From an uncultured Selenomonas sp. (GTDB lineage: Bacteria; Bacillota; Negativicutes; Selenomonadales; Selenomonadaceae), in the NCBI GenBank assembly GCA_902766095.1, contig CACXCN010000077.1, positions 1 through 36,835 of the forward strand: 36,835 nucleotides of DNA. The letters run 5' to 3'. Below the pieces are notes generated by a model. It worked only from the letters and a program-made list of their open reading frames with translations. It was not told the origin of the DNA and searched no databases. Below, piece after piece: positions 1 through 9,606 of the stretch; within the stretch, counting starts at the first letter, position 1, and every line of letters starts with the position of its first letter. Both the position numbers and the translations under genes were made by a program.

Positions 1-107
1 GAAAGTACTTTCCGCGGGAATGCTTGATAGGGAAAAATTTGATTTCTTGACGCCAACCCACGACGCTCCATTCCGGAACCATGCCTGTCGCTGCTTATCA
101 TAACAGT
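1..107. repeat. Right half of a long fold-back (inverted-repeat) element
   Basis: Bases 1-46 are identical to 36790-36835 at the other end of the window. Bases 71-107 (ending in the arm ggaaccatgcctgtcgctgc) resemble the right arm of the small hairpin at 13463-13492. Its inverted partner, accgcggcaggcatagttcc, lies at 36683-36702. If the two window ends are laid over their shared 46 bases they form one element of about 215 bp with imperfect arms running its whole length, so this is the distal half of a MITE-like or fold-back repeat. No coding capacity is seen. Bases 108-182 hold nothing I can identify. Confidence 0.75.
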
Positions 108-182
108 TGTATGCATTTCAGGCACTGGCAGGTATTTCGTTACAGCCCCTGGATAACCAGCAGGAAAAATGACAGCCTGGCA

Positions 183-761
183 TCAGCGTATCTTGTTGTT
201 CGCTATATCGTAGACGAGGCTGGTGGCCGCATGCTCTTTGCCGTCTTTGCTGACATAGAACACATGGCCGGTGAAGGTGACGAGCTGCGAGCTCCAATCG
301 TAGGTCATGGAGTCAGAATGTATGGCGAGGCCGGGACGCTTCATGCCGCAGCGGTGGCCGAAGAAATAGGCCAGGCTTTCCGTCGATTGCACGTAAAGGG
401 CATCGCCCTGGAAAACGTATTCACTATAGGTCAGTGTGGCAGCACCCTGGGCCCATATCTGCAACGACTTGTCCATCTGGGCCTGGTCGGCCTTTATGAG
501 GCGCGGGCCGATCTGGATGGATACATTGCCAGTGAATACATAGCGGCCGGTGTCTTCATTGAATGACGAGCTATCAGCGCTTATCCGGAGATTCTTTATG
601 TTCGGCAGGTCAGCTGTGAAGGAATCTGGCGTCGAGGTCAGCCCGGCCGCTGGTGCTGTGGTGGCGTCAGCAGCCTCGGCAGCCAGTGACGGCGCAGTGC
701 TGCATAGCGCGAGCACGAGCAGAGACGCGAGCAGTTTTCTACCGCTGTTTTTATAAAGCAT
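183..761 (-). CDS. lptA: LptA/OstA-family periplasmic LPS transport protein
   Basis: The 192-residue product has a cleavable signal peptide: basic residues in the first 9 positions, then a Leu/Ala/Val-rich core ending near an A-x-A site around residue 28. After it comes an OstA/LptA beta-jellyroll domain. The repeating pattern is typical of the family: SADSSSFNEDTGRYVFTGNV, later a second repeat with LVTFTGHVFYVSKDGK. LptA bridges LPS from the inner-membrane LptBFG exporter to LptD, so it argues for an outer membrane. I place the start at the ATG complementary to 759-761, which has an AAGAAGG Shine-Dalgarno 8 bases upstream. A GTG at 770 is in frame but lies inside that spacing. It is transcribed away from dgt. 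lptB/lptC partners would lie outside the window. It could be a different OstA-like paralogue rather than LptA itself. Confidence 0.8.
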   Translation of the reverse strand: MLYKNSGRKLLASLLVLALCSTAPSLAAEAADATTAPAAGLTSTPDSFTADLPNIKNLRISADSSSFNEDTGRYVFTGNVSIQIGPRLIKADQAQMDKSLQIWAQGAATLTYSEYVFQGDALYVQSTESLAYFFGHRCGMKRPGLAIHSDSMTYDWSSQLVTFTGHVFYVSKDGKEHAATSLVYDIANNKIR

Positions 762-799
762 GGGGGTCACCTTCTTATTGGTCAGGATCGTATATCTAT

Positions 800-828
800 A
801 TTTTAGCGCAGACTGGTTTATTTAGCAA
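800..828 (-). promoter_or_regulatory. Putative sigma-70 promoter of the lptA-like gene
   Basis: On the minus strand TTGCTA (complement of 823-828) and TAAAAT (complement of 800-805) are separated by exactly 17 bases. They lie about 40 bases upstream of the start codon. No comparably good promoter is seen for the divergent dgt in the same gap. Confidence 0.6.
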
Positions 829-863
829 ACGTATCGTAGTGTTTGGGCGAGGAGGATGCAGAT

Positions 864-1880
864 ATGGAGCTGAATGTGCGTGAACGTACGGAGGCACTCG
901 AGTATGAGATGCTGGAGGCGGACGCGGCCAAGAGCCGGGAGGCTGTGCGGTCATTCCCGATGCAGGAGGATTCATTCCGGACGAAGTTCCAGCGCGATCG
1001 CGACCGGATCCTGCATTCGAAATCGTTCCGTCGGCTCAAGCATAAGACGCAGGTCTATATAACGGCGGGCGATCACTACCGCACGCGCATGACGCACAGC
1101 CTCGAGGTGTCGCAGATATCGCGAACCATAGCGCGCGGACTGAGGCTCAACGAGGACCTCGTCGAGGCAATCGCCCTGGGCCATGATGTCGGTCACACAC
1201 CGTTCGGTCATGTGGGCGAGGAGGCCCTGAACAAGATCACGGGGCATTTCCGTCATAATGAGCAGAGTCTGCGCGTGGTGAAGTACCTCGAGCGCGACGG
1301 CCAGGGGCTGAATCTCACGACAGCCACCGAGGATGGCATCGCGCATCACAGCGGCGATGTGAAGCCATTCACGTTGGAGGGACGCATCGTCCATACGGCT
1401 GACCGCATCGCGTACCTATGCCATGATTTTGATGATAGCCTGCGCGCCGGACAGCTCCGCGTGGAAGACCTGCCCGGGCGTGTGCAGGAGCGTCTGGGCA
1501 CGACGACGTCGCAGATGATCACGAGCATGGTCTCTGACATGATCATGACCTCGCAGAAATATGGTGGCGTGACGATGTCGGCCGAGGTGGAGTCCGTCAT
1601 GAATGAATTCCGCAGTTTCATGTTCGAGCGTGTCTACCATTCGGAGGCCTTGGCGCATGAGCGCCGCCAGGCTCGCTTCGTGGTCCAGCAGCTCTATGAG
1701 TACTACATCGAGCACTTCGACTGCCTGCCGGACAGCTTCCGGGCTCGCGAGGAGAATTGGGGGCAGCAGCAGGTGGTCGTTGATTATATCGCCGGGCTGA
1801 CGGACAGCTATGCCGTCCATTTGTTCATGCAGATATTCGTCCCGCCGGTCGGGGTGATGGTGCCGGACGTGCACCGCTGA
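864..1880 (+). CDS. dgt: HD-domain dGTPase-like protein (deoxyguanosinetriphosphate triphosphohydrolase family)
   Basis: The 338-residue product contains an HD phosphohydrolase domain. An N-terminal segment (RDRDRILHSKSFRRLKHKTQ) matches the dGTPase family signature. The metal-binding His follows in RTRMTHSLEVSQ, and the paired HD sits in LGHDVGHTPFGHVGEE near residue 112. A later conserved Asp lies in HTADRIAYLCHDFDD. The family hydrolyses dNTPs to deoxynucleosides and triphosphate. This length fits the shorter Firmicute dGTPase-like group, whose substrate range is not always proven. The start is the ATG at 864, preceded by GAGGAGG at 849-855; an in-frame TTG at 843 lies upstream of that Shine-Dalgarno. 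It precedes dnaG-rpoD, a recurrent neighbourhood in Clostridia and Negativicutes. Confidence 0.85.
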   Translation: MELNVRERTEALEYEMLEADAAKSREAVRSFPMQEDSFRTKFQRDRDRILHSKSFRRLKHKTQVYITAGDHYRTRMTHSLEVSQISRTIARGLRLNEDLVEAIALGHDVGHTPFGHVGEEALNKITGHFRHNEQSLRVVKYLERDGQGLNLTTATEDGIAHHSGDVKPFTLEGRIVHTADRIAYLCHDFDDSLRAGQLRVEDLPGRVQERLGTTTSQMITSMVSDMIMTSQKYGGVTMSAEVESVMNEFRSFMFERVYHSEALAHERRQARFVVQQLYEYYIEHFDCLPDSFRAREENWGQQQVVVDYIAGLTDSYAVHLFMQIFVPPVGVMVPDVHR

Positions 1881-1919
1881 ATGCAATCTGGACAAAGCAG
1901 GTACTTTTATCCGATGCTA

Positions 1920-2020
1920 AGGGGCGCTAAGACTCCCGCCTCTTCAGGCGGGAGATAAGCGCCCCTAAAGCCCTGGGTAAGTTCGACTAAATTCAGAGGG
2001 AGTAAAAACTCCCTCTGAAT
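1920..2020. mobile_element. Paired strong palindromes, possible IS200/IS605-type remnant or end
   Basis: The first palindrome has an outer stem aggggcgct/agcgcccct (1920-1928 with 1958-1966) enclosing an inner stem actcccgcct/aggcgggag(a) around 1932-1955. The second is a perfect 13-bp stem with an AAAA loop: attcagagggagt (1991-2003) and actccctctgaat (2008-2020). Neither is followed by a T-run, so they are poor rho-independent terminators. Subterminal hairpins of this style, without inverted termini, are typical of IS200/IS605 ends and their non-autonomous derivatives (PATEs). No transposase or TnpB fragment is present, so this would be a solo end or decayed copy. Identification is by resemblance only. 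Confidence 0.4.
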
Positions 2021-2140
2021 AAGTCTCACTTTATGACCAGCTGAAATTTTTTCCTGCTTAAAAAAGGAAATAGCCTGTATATGGTGAATATATATTATCG
2101 TAGGCCCGGAGAATGTTCCGGTGTTCACGGTGAGAGAAGG

Positions 2141-2169
2141 TTGACAATCATAGGCTTATGTGATATACA
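2141..2169 (+). promoter_or_regulatory. Consensus sigma-70 promoter for dnaG-rpoD
   Basis: TTGACA at 2141-2146 and TATACA at 2164-2169 are 17 bases apart, with an extended -10 TG at 2161-2162. It lies 55 bases before the dnaG start and downstream of the palindromes, so dnaG-rpoD can be transcribed independently of dgt. The rest of the 1881-2223 gap holds only the palindromes and AT-rich sequence. Confidence 0.8.
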
Positions 2170-2223
2170 TAAATGTCTATAGCCAATTTTTGGGAAGGAA
2201 TATTTTGAACGGAGTAATGGCGC

Positions 2224-4137
2224 ATGGCATGGAATAATCCTGAACTCGGCGAGTTCGTTGAGAATGTGCGCCAGCAGACCGACATCCTCGATGTGGTGCG
2301 GCAATATGTACCGCTGAGCCGCAAAGGCGGACGTTACTGGGGCTGCTGCCCGTTTCATCATGAAAAGACACCTTCGTTCTCAGTCGTACCGGAAAAAGGC
2401 TTTTTTTATTGCTTCGGCTGTCATGCCGGTGGCGATGTTTTCAAATTTATATCCCAGATCGAGAATGTCACGTATTTCGAAGCTGTAAAGCTGCAGGCCG
2501 AGAGGGTCGGCATCCCATTGCCGGCCAGACGGCAAAAGACGTCGCAGGAGATAGCGAGAGATAAGGAAATGGAGTCTCTGCGCCAGGTGAATGAGCTGGC
2601 CCAGAAGTTCTTCTATAATTGCCTGACAAAGACGTCTTATGGACAGACAGGCCTGCAATACTTCGCGGGGCGCGACATATCGCGGGAGACGATCGATGAA
2701 TTCCGGCTGGGCTTCGCCCCAGATGCCTGGGACAAGCTGTCGGTCGCCTTTCAAAAGCGCGGCGTGCCGCCAGAGCTGCTGCTGAAGGCCGGTCTGTCCG
2801 GTACGCGGCAGAGCGGCGGGCTGTACGATCGTCTGCGCAACCGGGTGATCATACCGATTGCCGATGAGAATGGCCGCGTGGTGGGATTTGGCGGCCGACG
2901 CATCGTTGATGATGCGACGGCAGAGAAGATTCCGAAGTATTGGAATACGCCAGAGACGATACTATTCAACAAGCGGCGGATACTGTTCGGCCTGGATCGT
3001 TCGCGCCAGGCCATACGCGCCAAGGGCTATGCCATCGTCGTCGAGGGCTACATGGATGCGATATCGGTGTTCAGCGCTGGCATACATAATGTCGTAGCCT
3101 CGCTGGGGACGGCCTTTACCATCGATCACTGTAAGAAACTGATGCGGTATGCTAAGAAGATATATTTTTGCTATGACAGTGACGAGGCAGGGCAGAAGGC
3201 GACCATGCGGGCCCTTTCCATTGTGGAGCAGTCAGGAGCCGAGGTGCGGGTGCTCATCGTACCCGATGGCAAGGACCCCGATGAATTCGTTCGCAAGCAC
3301 GGGCCGGAGGCTTTCGAGGCTCTCGTGGAGAGGGCGTTGCCGCTTTGGGAGTACTGCCTGCAATATGTGCTGAAGCATATCAGGCACGATACGCCGGAGG
3401 GCAAGATGCAGGTGCTGCGGGCGCTGCTGCCACTGCTGAAGTCGACGTCCGACAAGACGGTGCAGACGAGCCATATCAGACAGCTGGCCAGCCTGCTGTT
3501 GCTCGATGAGGGCGATATCAGGTCTGAGCTGGCGGGATTCGCCAGAAAGGGAGCTTCGTATCCGGAGGATAGGGCCGGCAATGACTTCGTCGTACCAGCC
3601 GGGCGGTCTGCACCTGTCCGGTCGGCAAGTGGGCAGCGTCGGCGCGTCAGAGAGAAGCAGAACGCTCAGAGTACGGCGGCGCGCGTCCTGATCGGACTTA
3701 CCTGGCAGAATCCGCCACTGCTGCTCCATGCCGAGACCATCGTACCGCGCCCCAATCTGGCGGCTACAGCGGCTCAGGATGAAGTCTTTGCCTATATCGA
3801 GGCCTGTGCTGAGGCTGGCGAGGAGCCGGATGAGACGGAGGCGTTGGCGCAGCTTTCGGAGGCGGCCGGCGAGGAATTGAGCCGGGCAATCGTCAGCGCG
3901 GCTGATGGCGAGGATGCAGATGAGGATATCACGCAGGTGTACACCGTGAATCTGCGGTTCCTGCATATCGCTTATCTGAGCAGCCAGTATCAGCAGCACA
4001 GCCAGGCCAGCCAGCAGCTGGGACAGGCTGGCGATACCGCAGGAGCTCTGCGGGAACTGAAGCTGGCACAGGACCTGCTGGCCCGACGCACCAAGCTGGA
4101 GCAGGAGCAGCGTCAGGCGGAGGGACGTAAGGTATGA
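2224..4137 (+). CDS. dnaG: DNA primase DnaG
   Basis: The 637-residue protein is the replicative primase, which makes RNA primers for DNA replication with the DnaB helicase. The N-terminal CHC2 zinc finger is complete: C42-P-F-H45 with C63 and C66 in YCFGCHAGGD. A TOPRIM catalytic core follows, with VVEGYMDAIS near residues 271-280 and YDSDEAGQKA near 318-327 carrying the acidic metal ligands. The C-terminal 180 residues form the more variable helicase-interaction domain, rich in Ala, Glu and Gln. Length is normal for Firmicutes (about 600-640). The ATG at 2224 has GGAG at 2211-2214. It is followed by rpoD after an 84-base gap, the classical macromolecular-synthesis pairing. Confidence 0.97.
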   Translation: MAWNNPELGEFVENVRQQTDILDVVRQYVPLSRKGGRYWGCCPFHHEKTPSFSVVPEKGFFYCFGCHAGGDVFKFISQIENVTYFEAVKLQAERVGIPLPARRQKTSQEIARDKEMESLRQVNELAQKFFYNCLTKTSYGQTGLQYFAGRDISRETIDEFRLGFAPDAWDKLSVAFQKRGVPPELLLKAGLSGTRQSGGLYDRLRNRVIIPIADENGRVVGFGGRRIVDDATAEKIPKYWNTPETILFNKRRILFGLDRSRQAIRAKGYAIVVEGYMDAISVFSAGIHNVVASLGTAFTIDHCKKLMRYAKKIYFCYDSDEAGQKATMRALSIVEQSGAEVRVLIVPDGKDPDEFVRKHGPEAFEALVERALPLWEYCLQYVLKHIRHDTPEGKMQVLRALLPLLKSTSDKTVQTSHIRQLASLLLLDEGDIRSELAGFARKGASYPEDRAGNDFVVPAGRSAPVRSASGQRRRVREKQNAQSTAARVLIGLTWQNPPLLLHAETIVPRPNLAATAAQDEVFAYIEACAEAGEEPDETEALAQLSEAAGEELSRAIVSAADGEDADEDITQVYTVNLRFLHIAYLSSQYQQHSQASQQLGQAGDTAGALRELKLAQDLLARRTKLEQEQRQAEGRKV

Positions 4138-4221
4138 GTCAGCGGCTTGCCGACGGATATTCGGTCGGCGTAGTCGGTTTCTTTGTAGATTTTGATGTTG
4201 ATGACAGGAGGGAGCAGCTGC

Positions 4222-5334
4222 ATGGCTGAGAAGAAAGAGAAAGTGACGGAAAAGGCACCTAGTACGACTACGATCGTCACTGCTCTGCTGGCCCAAGGCA
4301 AGAAGAATGGCGGTACGCTGACTTATGCGGAACTCGCCGAGGCCTTACAGGAGCATGAGCTATCGCCAGACGAGATCGAGCAGCTGTATGATAAATTCAG
4401 CAAGAACGGCATAGAGATCGTCGACGATTCGAAAAGCGGCGAAGAAATAACTGATGACGACGATAAGGAAGAGGTAGAGATCGATCTCTCCGTGCCGGAC
4501 GGCGTGGGCGTCGATGACCCGGTGCGCATGTATCTGAAAGAGATCGGGCGCGTGCCGCTGCTGACGGGCGAGCAGGAAGTCGAGCTGGCGAAGCGCATGC
4601 AGGAAGGTGATATGGAGGCTCAGAAAGAGCTGGCTGAGGCCAACCTGCGTCTCGTCGTCAGTATCGCCAAGCGCTATGTGGGGCGTGGCATGCTGTTCCT
4701 GGACCTCATCCAGGAGGGCAATCTCGGCCTCATAAAGGCAGTCGAGAAGTTCGACTATACGAAGGGCTATAAGTTCTCGACGTATGCTACCTGGTGGATT
4801 CGTCAGGCCATCACGCGTGCGATTGCTGATCAGGCCCGTACCATCCGCATTCCGGTCCATATGGTCGAGACGATCAACAAGCTCATCCGCGTCTCCCGTC
4901 AGCTGCTGCAGGAACTGGGGCGCGATCCGAAGCCGGAGGAGATTGCGAAGGAGATGGATACTTCGGTCGAGCGGGTACGCGAGATCATGAAGATCGCTCA
5001 GGAGCCGGTATCGCTCGAAACGCCGATCGGCGAGGAGGAAGATTCTCATCTGGGCGACTTCATCGAAGATCACGATGCGCCGGCTCCGGCCGAGGCGGCA
5101 TCCTCGACGCTCCTCAAGGAGCAGCTCGAGGAGGTCCTCGATACGCTGACACCGCGTGAGGAAAAGGTGCTGCGGCTGCGTTTCGGCCTTGATGATGGCC
5201 GGGCTCGCACGCTGGAGGAGGTAGGCCAGCATTTCGGCGTCACGCGTGAGCGCATCCGCCAGATCGAGGCCAAGGCTTTGCGCAAGCTGCGTCATCCGAG
5301 CCGCAGCAAGAAGCTCCGCGATTTCCTGGATTGA
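4222..5334 (+). CDS. rpoD: RNA polymerase principal sigma factor RpoD (SigA)
   Basis: The 370-residue protein is the housekeeping sigma-70. Its length matches Firmicute SigA, without the large non-conserved insert of proteobacterial RpoD. Visible in order are a region 1.1-like acidic N-terminus (about 20-90), region 1.2 ([17 protein letters not shown]), and region 2 ([18 protein letters not shown], then [18 protein letters not shown] and the -10-recognising [18 protein letters not shown]). Region 3 follows, and region 4 has the -35-binding helix-turn-helix ([20 protein letters not shown]). I use the ATG at 4222 because AGGAGGGAG at 4206-4214 lies just before it; an upstream in-frame ATG at 4192 has no such site. 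It is followed by a terminator. Confidence 0.97.
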   Translation: MAEKKEKVTEKAPSTTTIVTALLAQGKKNGGTLTYAELAEALQEHELSPDEIEQLYDKFSKNGIEIVDDSKSGEEITDDDDKEEVEIDLSVPDGVGVDDPVRMYLKEIGRVPLLTGEQEVELAKRMQEGDMEAQKELAEANLRLVVSIAKRYVGRGMLFLDLIQEGNLGLIKAVEKFDYTKGYKFSTYATWWIRQAITRAIADQARTIRIPVHMVETINKLIRVSRQLLQELGRDPKPEEIAKEMDTSVERVREIMKIAQEPVSLETPIGEEEDSHLGDFIEDHDAPAPAEAASSTLLKEQLEEVLDTLTPREEKVLRLRFGLDDGRARTLEEVGQHFGVTRERIRQIEAKALRKLRHPSRSKKLRDFLD

Positions 5335-5349
5335 TTATGATGCGATGCG

Positions 5350-5381
5350 AGCGTGGCAGTTTATCAGCTGCCACGCTTTTT
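5350..5381 (+). terminator. Rho-independent terminator after rpoD
   Basis: A perfect 10-bp stem, agcgtggcag (5350-5359) with ctgccacgct (5368-5377), has an 8-base loop and is followed by five T. It closes the dnaG-rpoD unit. Confidence 0.9.
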
Positions 5382-5396
5382 CCGTCAACAATTCTT

Positions 5397-5425
5397 TTGT
5401 ATTTAAGCACTTTTTATGATAAAAT
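5397..5425 (+). promoter_or_regulatory. Putative promoter of the tgt-yajC operon
   Basis: TTGTAT at 5397-5402 and TAAAAT at 5420-5425 are 17 bases apart, right after the rpoD terminator and 38 bases before the tgt start. Confidence 0.65.
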
Positions 5426-5429
5426 GTAG

Positions 5430-6629
<1,200 letters not shown>

Positions 6630-6677
6630 GTCGGTCTCTTCGTTGAGACTTTATGATTTTATTATGGAGGTATTATT

Positions 6678-6953
6678 ATGAGTCCGGAAATGCTGGGTAC
6701 GTGGGTACCTATAATACTGATGATCGCGATATTCTATTTCCTGCTGTACCGTCCGCAGAAGATAGCCAGCAAGAAGCGTCGCGATATGCTCGACAACCTC
6801 AAGAAGGGCAACCGGGTGCTGACAATCGGCGGCATATACGGTACGATCGTCGAGCTGAATGAGAAGAGCCTGAAGCTCAAGGTGGCGGACAACGTCATCG
6901 TCGAGGTATCGCGTGCGGCCATCAACGCCAATGTAACGGATGCCAAGGAATGA
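6678..6953 (+). CDS. yajC: Preprotein translocase subunit YajC
   Basis: The 91-residue protein has one N-terminal membrane helix (about 6-24, WVPIILMIAIFYFLLYRPQ) followed by a cytoplasmic domain with the family pattern LKKGNRVLTIGGIYGTIVE. YajC associates with SecDF and YidC at the Sec translocon. A strong GGAGGT lies just before the ATG. The stop overlaps the next start (ATGA). It sits upstream of secD-secF, separated here by two genes. Confidence 0.93.
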   Translation: MSPEMLGTWVPIILMIAIFYFLLYRPQKIASKKRRDMLDNLKKGNRVLTIGGIYGTIVELNEKSLKLKVADNVIVEVSRAAINANVTDAKE

Positions 6954-7540
6954 TGACGGCTGACATCGAGCAGGATAAGAAATCGCTGCGCAGCCGGATG
7001 CTGGCCTGCCGTCGGTCACTGCCGGCGGACGAGCGGAGGCAGAAAAGTGCGTCCATGCTGGCTCGGCTGCTGGCCCTGCCGGAATATCAGGCGGCTCGTT
7101 GCCTGTTCGCCTATGCGTCTATGCCGGATGAGCCAGATCTCGATGGTCTGCTCCGCCGGGCACTGGCAGACGGGAAGACCGTCTGCCTGCCTCATATCGT
7201 GGGGCGGGGACTGATGCAGGCCGTGCAGCTGCGTGATATGCAGGACCTGGTCACGGGCGAGTTCGGCATCCGCACGATTGCCGAGGCGGAGATGGTGCCG
7301 GTTGCTCCCGATACCATCGATCTCGTCATCGTGCCCGGTGCGGCTTTCTCGGTGACGGGAGAGCGGCTGGGACTCGGCGGCGGCTACTATGACCGCTATC
7401 TGGCTCAGACATCGGCGCTGCGGGTGGCATTGACGTTCGACTGTCAGGTCGTACCCGTGGGGCATATTGCGATGGAGCCACATGATGAGCGGGTGGATAT
7501 TTTGATTACCGAGACTCAGTCGGTACGCTGCAGCGGCTGA
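6950..7540 (+). CDS. 5-formyltetrahydrofolate cyclo-ligase (MTHFS family)
   Basis: The 196-residue protein converts 5-formyl-THF to 5,10-methenyl-THF with ATP. It has the basic N-terminal nucleotide-binding segment (DKKSLRSRMLACRRSL) and the glycine-rich signature RLGLGGGYYDRYL near residues 138-150, just after the conserved DLVIVPGAAFS strand. Length is typical (about 180-200). The ATG overlaps the yajC stop by 4 bases, implying translational coupling. A second in-frame ATG directly follows the first, so the true start could be 6953. Confidence 0.92.
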   Translation: MMTADIEQDKKSLRSRMLACRRSLPADERRQKSASMLARLLALPEYQAARCLFAYASMPDEPDLDGLLRRALADGKTVCLPHIVGRGLMQAVQLRDMQDLVTGEFGIRTIAEAEMVPVAPDTIDLVIVPGAAFSVTGERLGLGGGYYDRYLAQTSALRVALTFDCQVVPVGHIAMEPHDERVDILITETQSVRCSG

Positions 7541-7565
7541 GTACGGTACAGCAAGGTGTGATATT

Positions 7566-8288
7566 ATGGAGATCAAGCTGGGTATTGCGCGAACCAAGAA
7601 ATATACAGCTGAGACGTGTGGCGATGCCTTCGATATCGTCGAGCGTCCGCTGGGAGGCATAACGGCCCTGCTGGCGGCTGCTCAGGGAAACGGAGTCACC
7701 GCCAAGCGCATATCGTACACGGTTACGAACAAGGCGGCAGAGCTGCTGTCGCAGGGGACGCGGGATGATGCTGTGCCACGCATGGTGCATGATTATCTTT
7801 ATGAGCAGCACGAGCACAAGGTCTCGTGCTCGCTGACGATGCTGACGGCTGATACGGAGAAGGAAACCATATTCATCAGCCGCAACAGCTCCTGCCCGGT
7901 ACTCGTCAAGACGGACGAGTATGACTGCGTGTATGATGACGGTGTAGAGCCGATCGGCCAGAACAAGCACATGAAGCCGCAGACCTATGAACTGCCGCTC
8001 GAGCCGGGACTCGTCCTGGCTGCCTATACGGATGGCGTAGCTCATGCCGGGCATCGCGAGACGAGCCACTATGCCGATGTAGAGAAATACATGCAGATCC
8101 TGCGGGACAACCCGCCGGCTGATAGCCGCTATATGGCGCGGGCCATCCTCGAACAGGCGCTGGCCTTTGACAAGAATCATGCCGACGAGGATATGACAGT
8201 CATCGTCATGTCAGTCACGGAAGGACAGGATGTTTCTCTGGCTGACGATGTCAAAATAGACCATATGACGCTCGTTCATCGTTTTTGA
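7566..8288 (+). CDS. SpoIIE/PP2C-type serine phosphatase domain protein
   Basis: The 240-residue soluble protein consists of little more than a SpoIIE/PP2C-like phosphatase fold. Early motifs are GDAFDIVERPLGGITALLAAAQGNG, where the usual metal-binding D-G is replaced by A-Q-G-N-G. The later strand LAAYTDGVAHAG (about 151-162) and the C-terminal DEDMTVIVM (about 207-215) match the PPM motifs that supply metal-ligand Asp residues. Such enzymes dephosphorylate anti-anti-sigma or related signalling proteins, but no partner kinase or STAS gene is in the window. It sits between the cyclo-ligase and secD with short gaps, so it is probably co-transcribed. Target unknown. Confidence 0.75.
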   Translation: MEIKLGIARTKKYTAETCGDAFDIVERPLGGITALLAAAQGNGVTAKRISYTVTNKAAELLSQGTRDDAVPRMVHDYLYEQHEHKVSCSLTMLTADTEKETIFISRNSSCPVLVKTDEYDCVYDDGVEPIGQNKHMKPQTYELPLEPGLVLAAYTDGVAHAGHRETSHYADVEKYMQILRDNPPADSRYMARAILEQALAFDKNHADEDMTVIVMSVTEGQDVSLADDVKIDHMTLVHRF

Positions 8289-8352
8289 GCCCTGGGCCAA
8301 AAACTGGACACGGCGCTGTATAGCAATCAATATAGAAGGGATTGAACGATTC

Positions 8353-9606
8353 TTGAGAAAAGACAGCCTTATGAAGCTGCTCGGATGCGTGATCGCCATT
8401 GTGGCGATATTCATCGCTTTCGTGCAGCCCTTGGCTAACTCGATCCGTCAGGGCCTGGACCTGCAGGGCGGCACGCATGTCGTCCTCGAGGCCGAGGACA
8501 CGGATATCGCCAAGGTCAATGATGATGCCATGAACCGCGTAGTCACGATCATGGAAAAGCGTGTCAACGCGCTCGGCCTCACAGAGCCAATCATACAGCG
8601 TGAAGGCGAACGCCGTGTCATTATCGAACTGCCGGGTGTAAAGGATCCGGATGCGGCGATAAAGACGATCGGCAAGACGGCTATGCTGGAGTTCAAAGAT
8701 GAGGAGGGCAACACGGTCCTGACTGGTACGGACCTCAAGGATGCACAGGCATCTACGAACCAGCAGAACGGCCAGAATGTCGTCAATCTGGAGTTCACCG
8801 ATGAGGGCGCCAAGAAATTCGCTGACCTCACCACGAAGAACGTGGGACGCACGATATCGATCCTGCTCGATGGCGAGGTGCTAACCGCTCCTAATGTCCG
8901 TGAACCGATCCTCGGCGGCAAAGCCGAGATATCCGGCCAGCGCAATCTGGAGGAAGCCCAGAATCTGGCTGTCGTGCTGCGCAGTGGTGCTCTGCCGGTC
9001 AAGGTCAACATCATCGAGACGCGCACGGTCGGTCCGTCCCTCGGACAGGATTCGAAGGATAAGTCCGAGTTTGCTTTCGCGATAGGCCTCGGCGCCGTAC
9101 TGGTGTTCATGATACTGTTCTATCGTCTCTCTGGCTTTATCGCGGATATCGCGCTCATGGCTTACACCATGCTCCTGCTCGGAGCGCTCTACCTGCTCGA
9201 TGCTACGCTGACCCTGCCGGGCGTTGCAGGTATCATATTGTCCATAGGTATGGCTGTCGACGCGAATGTGCTGATATTCGAGCATTTCAAAGAGGAATAC
9301 CGCATCCAGGGCAAGACGCTGCGCCTGTCGATGGACGCGGGCTTCAAGCGCGCTTTCACGACGATATTCGACTCCAATATAACGACCATCATCGCGGCCG
9401 GCGTACTGTTCTTCCTCGGAACCGGTACGATACGCGGCTTTGCAATCACGCTTGGCCTGGGAACGCTGCTCTCGATGTTCACCGCTATCACGCTGACCCA
9501 GTACATGCTGAAACTCCTGATAGCTTCGAAGATCACAGAGAACCCCAGTGCTTATGGTGCGAATGGTTTTATGCTTTGGACGAAGGAGGATTTGAAGAAT
9601 GCCTAA
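8353..9606 (+). CDS. secD: Protein translocase subunit SecD
   Basis: The 417-residue membrane protein works with SecF, using the proton-motive force to complete protein export. It has an N-terminal membrane helix (about 8-27) and the SecD signature GLDLQGGTHVVLEAE. A periplasmic P1 domain follows (about 50-230), then five membrane helices including VAGIILSIGMAVDANVLIFEHFKEE, where the conserved Asp of helix 4 lies. Length is normal for Firmicutes. The start appears to be a TTG at 8353; AGAAGGGA at 8334-8341 is somewhat far, so a start at the ATG 8371 is possible. It overlaps secF by 8 bases. Confidence 0.95.
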   Translation: MRKDSLMKLLGCVIAIVAIFIAFVQPLANSIRQGLDLQGGTHVVLEAEDTDIAKVNDDAMNRVVTIMEKRVNALGLTEPIIQREGERRVIIELPGVKDPDAAIKTIGKTAMLEFKDEEGNTVLTGTDLKDAQASTNQQNGQNVVNLEFTDEGAKKFADLTTKNVGRTISILLDGEVLTAPNVREPILGGKAEISGQRNLEEAQNLAVVLRSGALPVKVNIIETRTVGPSLGQDSKDKSEFAFAIGLGAVLVFMILFYRLSGFIADIALMAYTMLLLGALYLLDATLTLPGVAGIILSIGMAVDANVLIFEHFKEEYRIQGKTLRLSMDAGFKRAFTTIFDSNITTIIAAGVLFFLGTGTIRGFAITLGLGTLLSMFTAITLTQYMLKLLIASKITENPSAYGANGFMLWTKEDLKNA

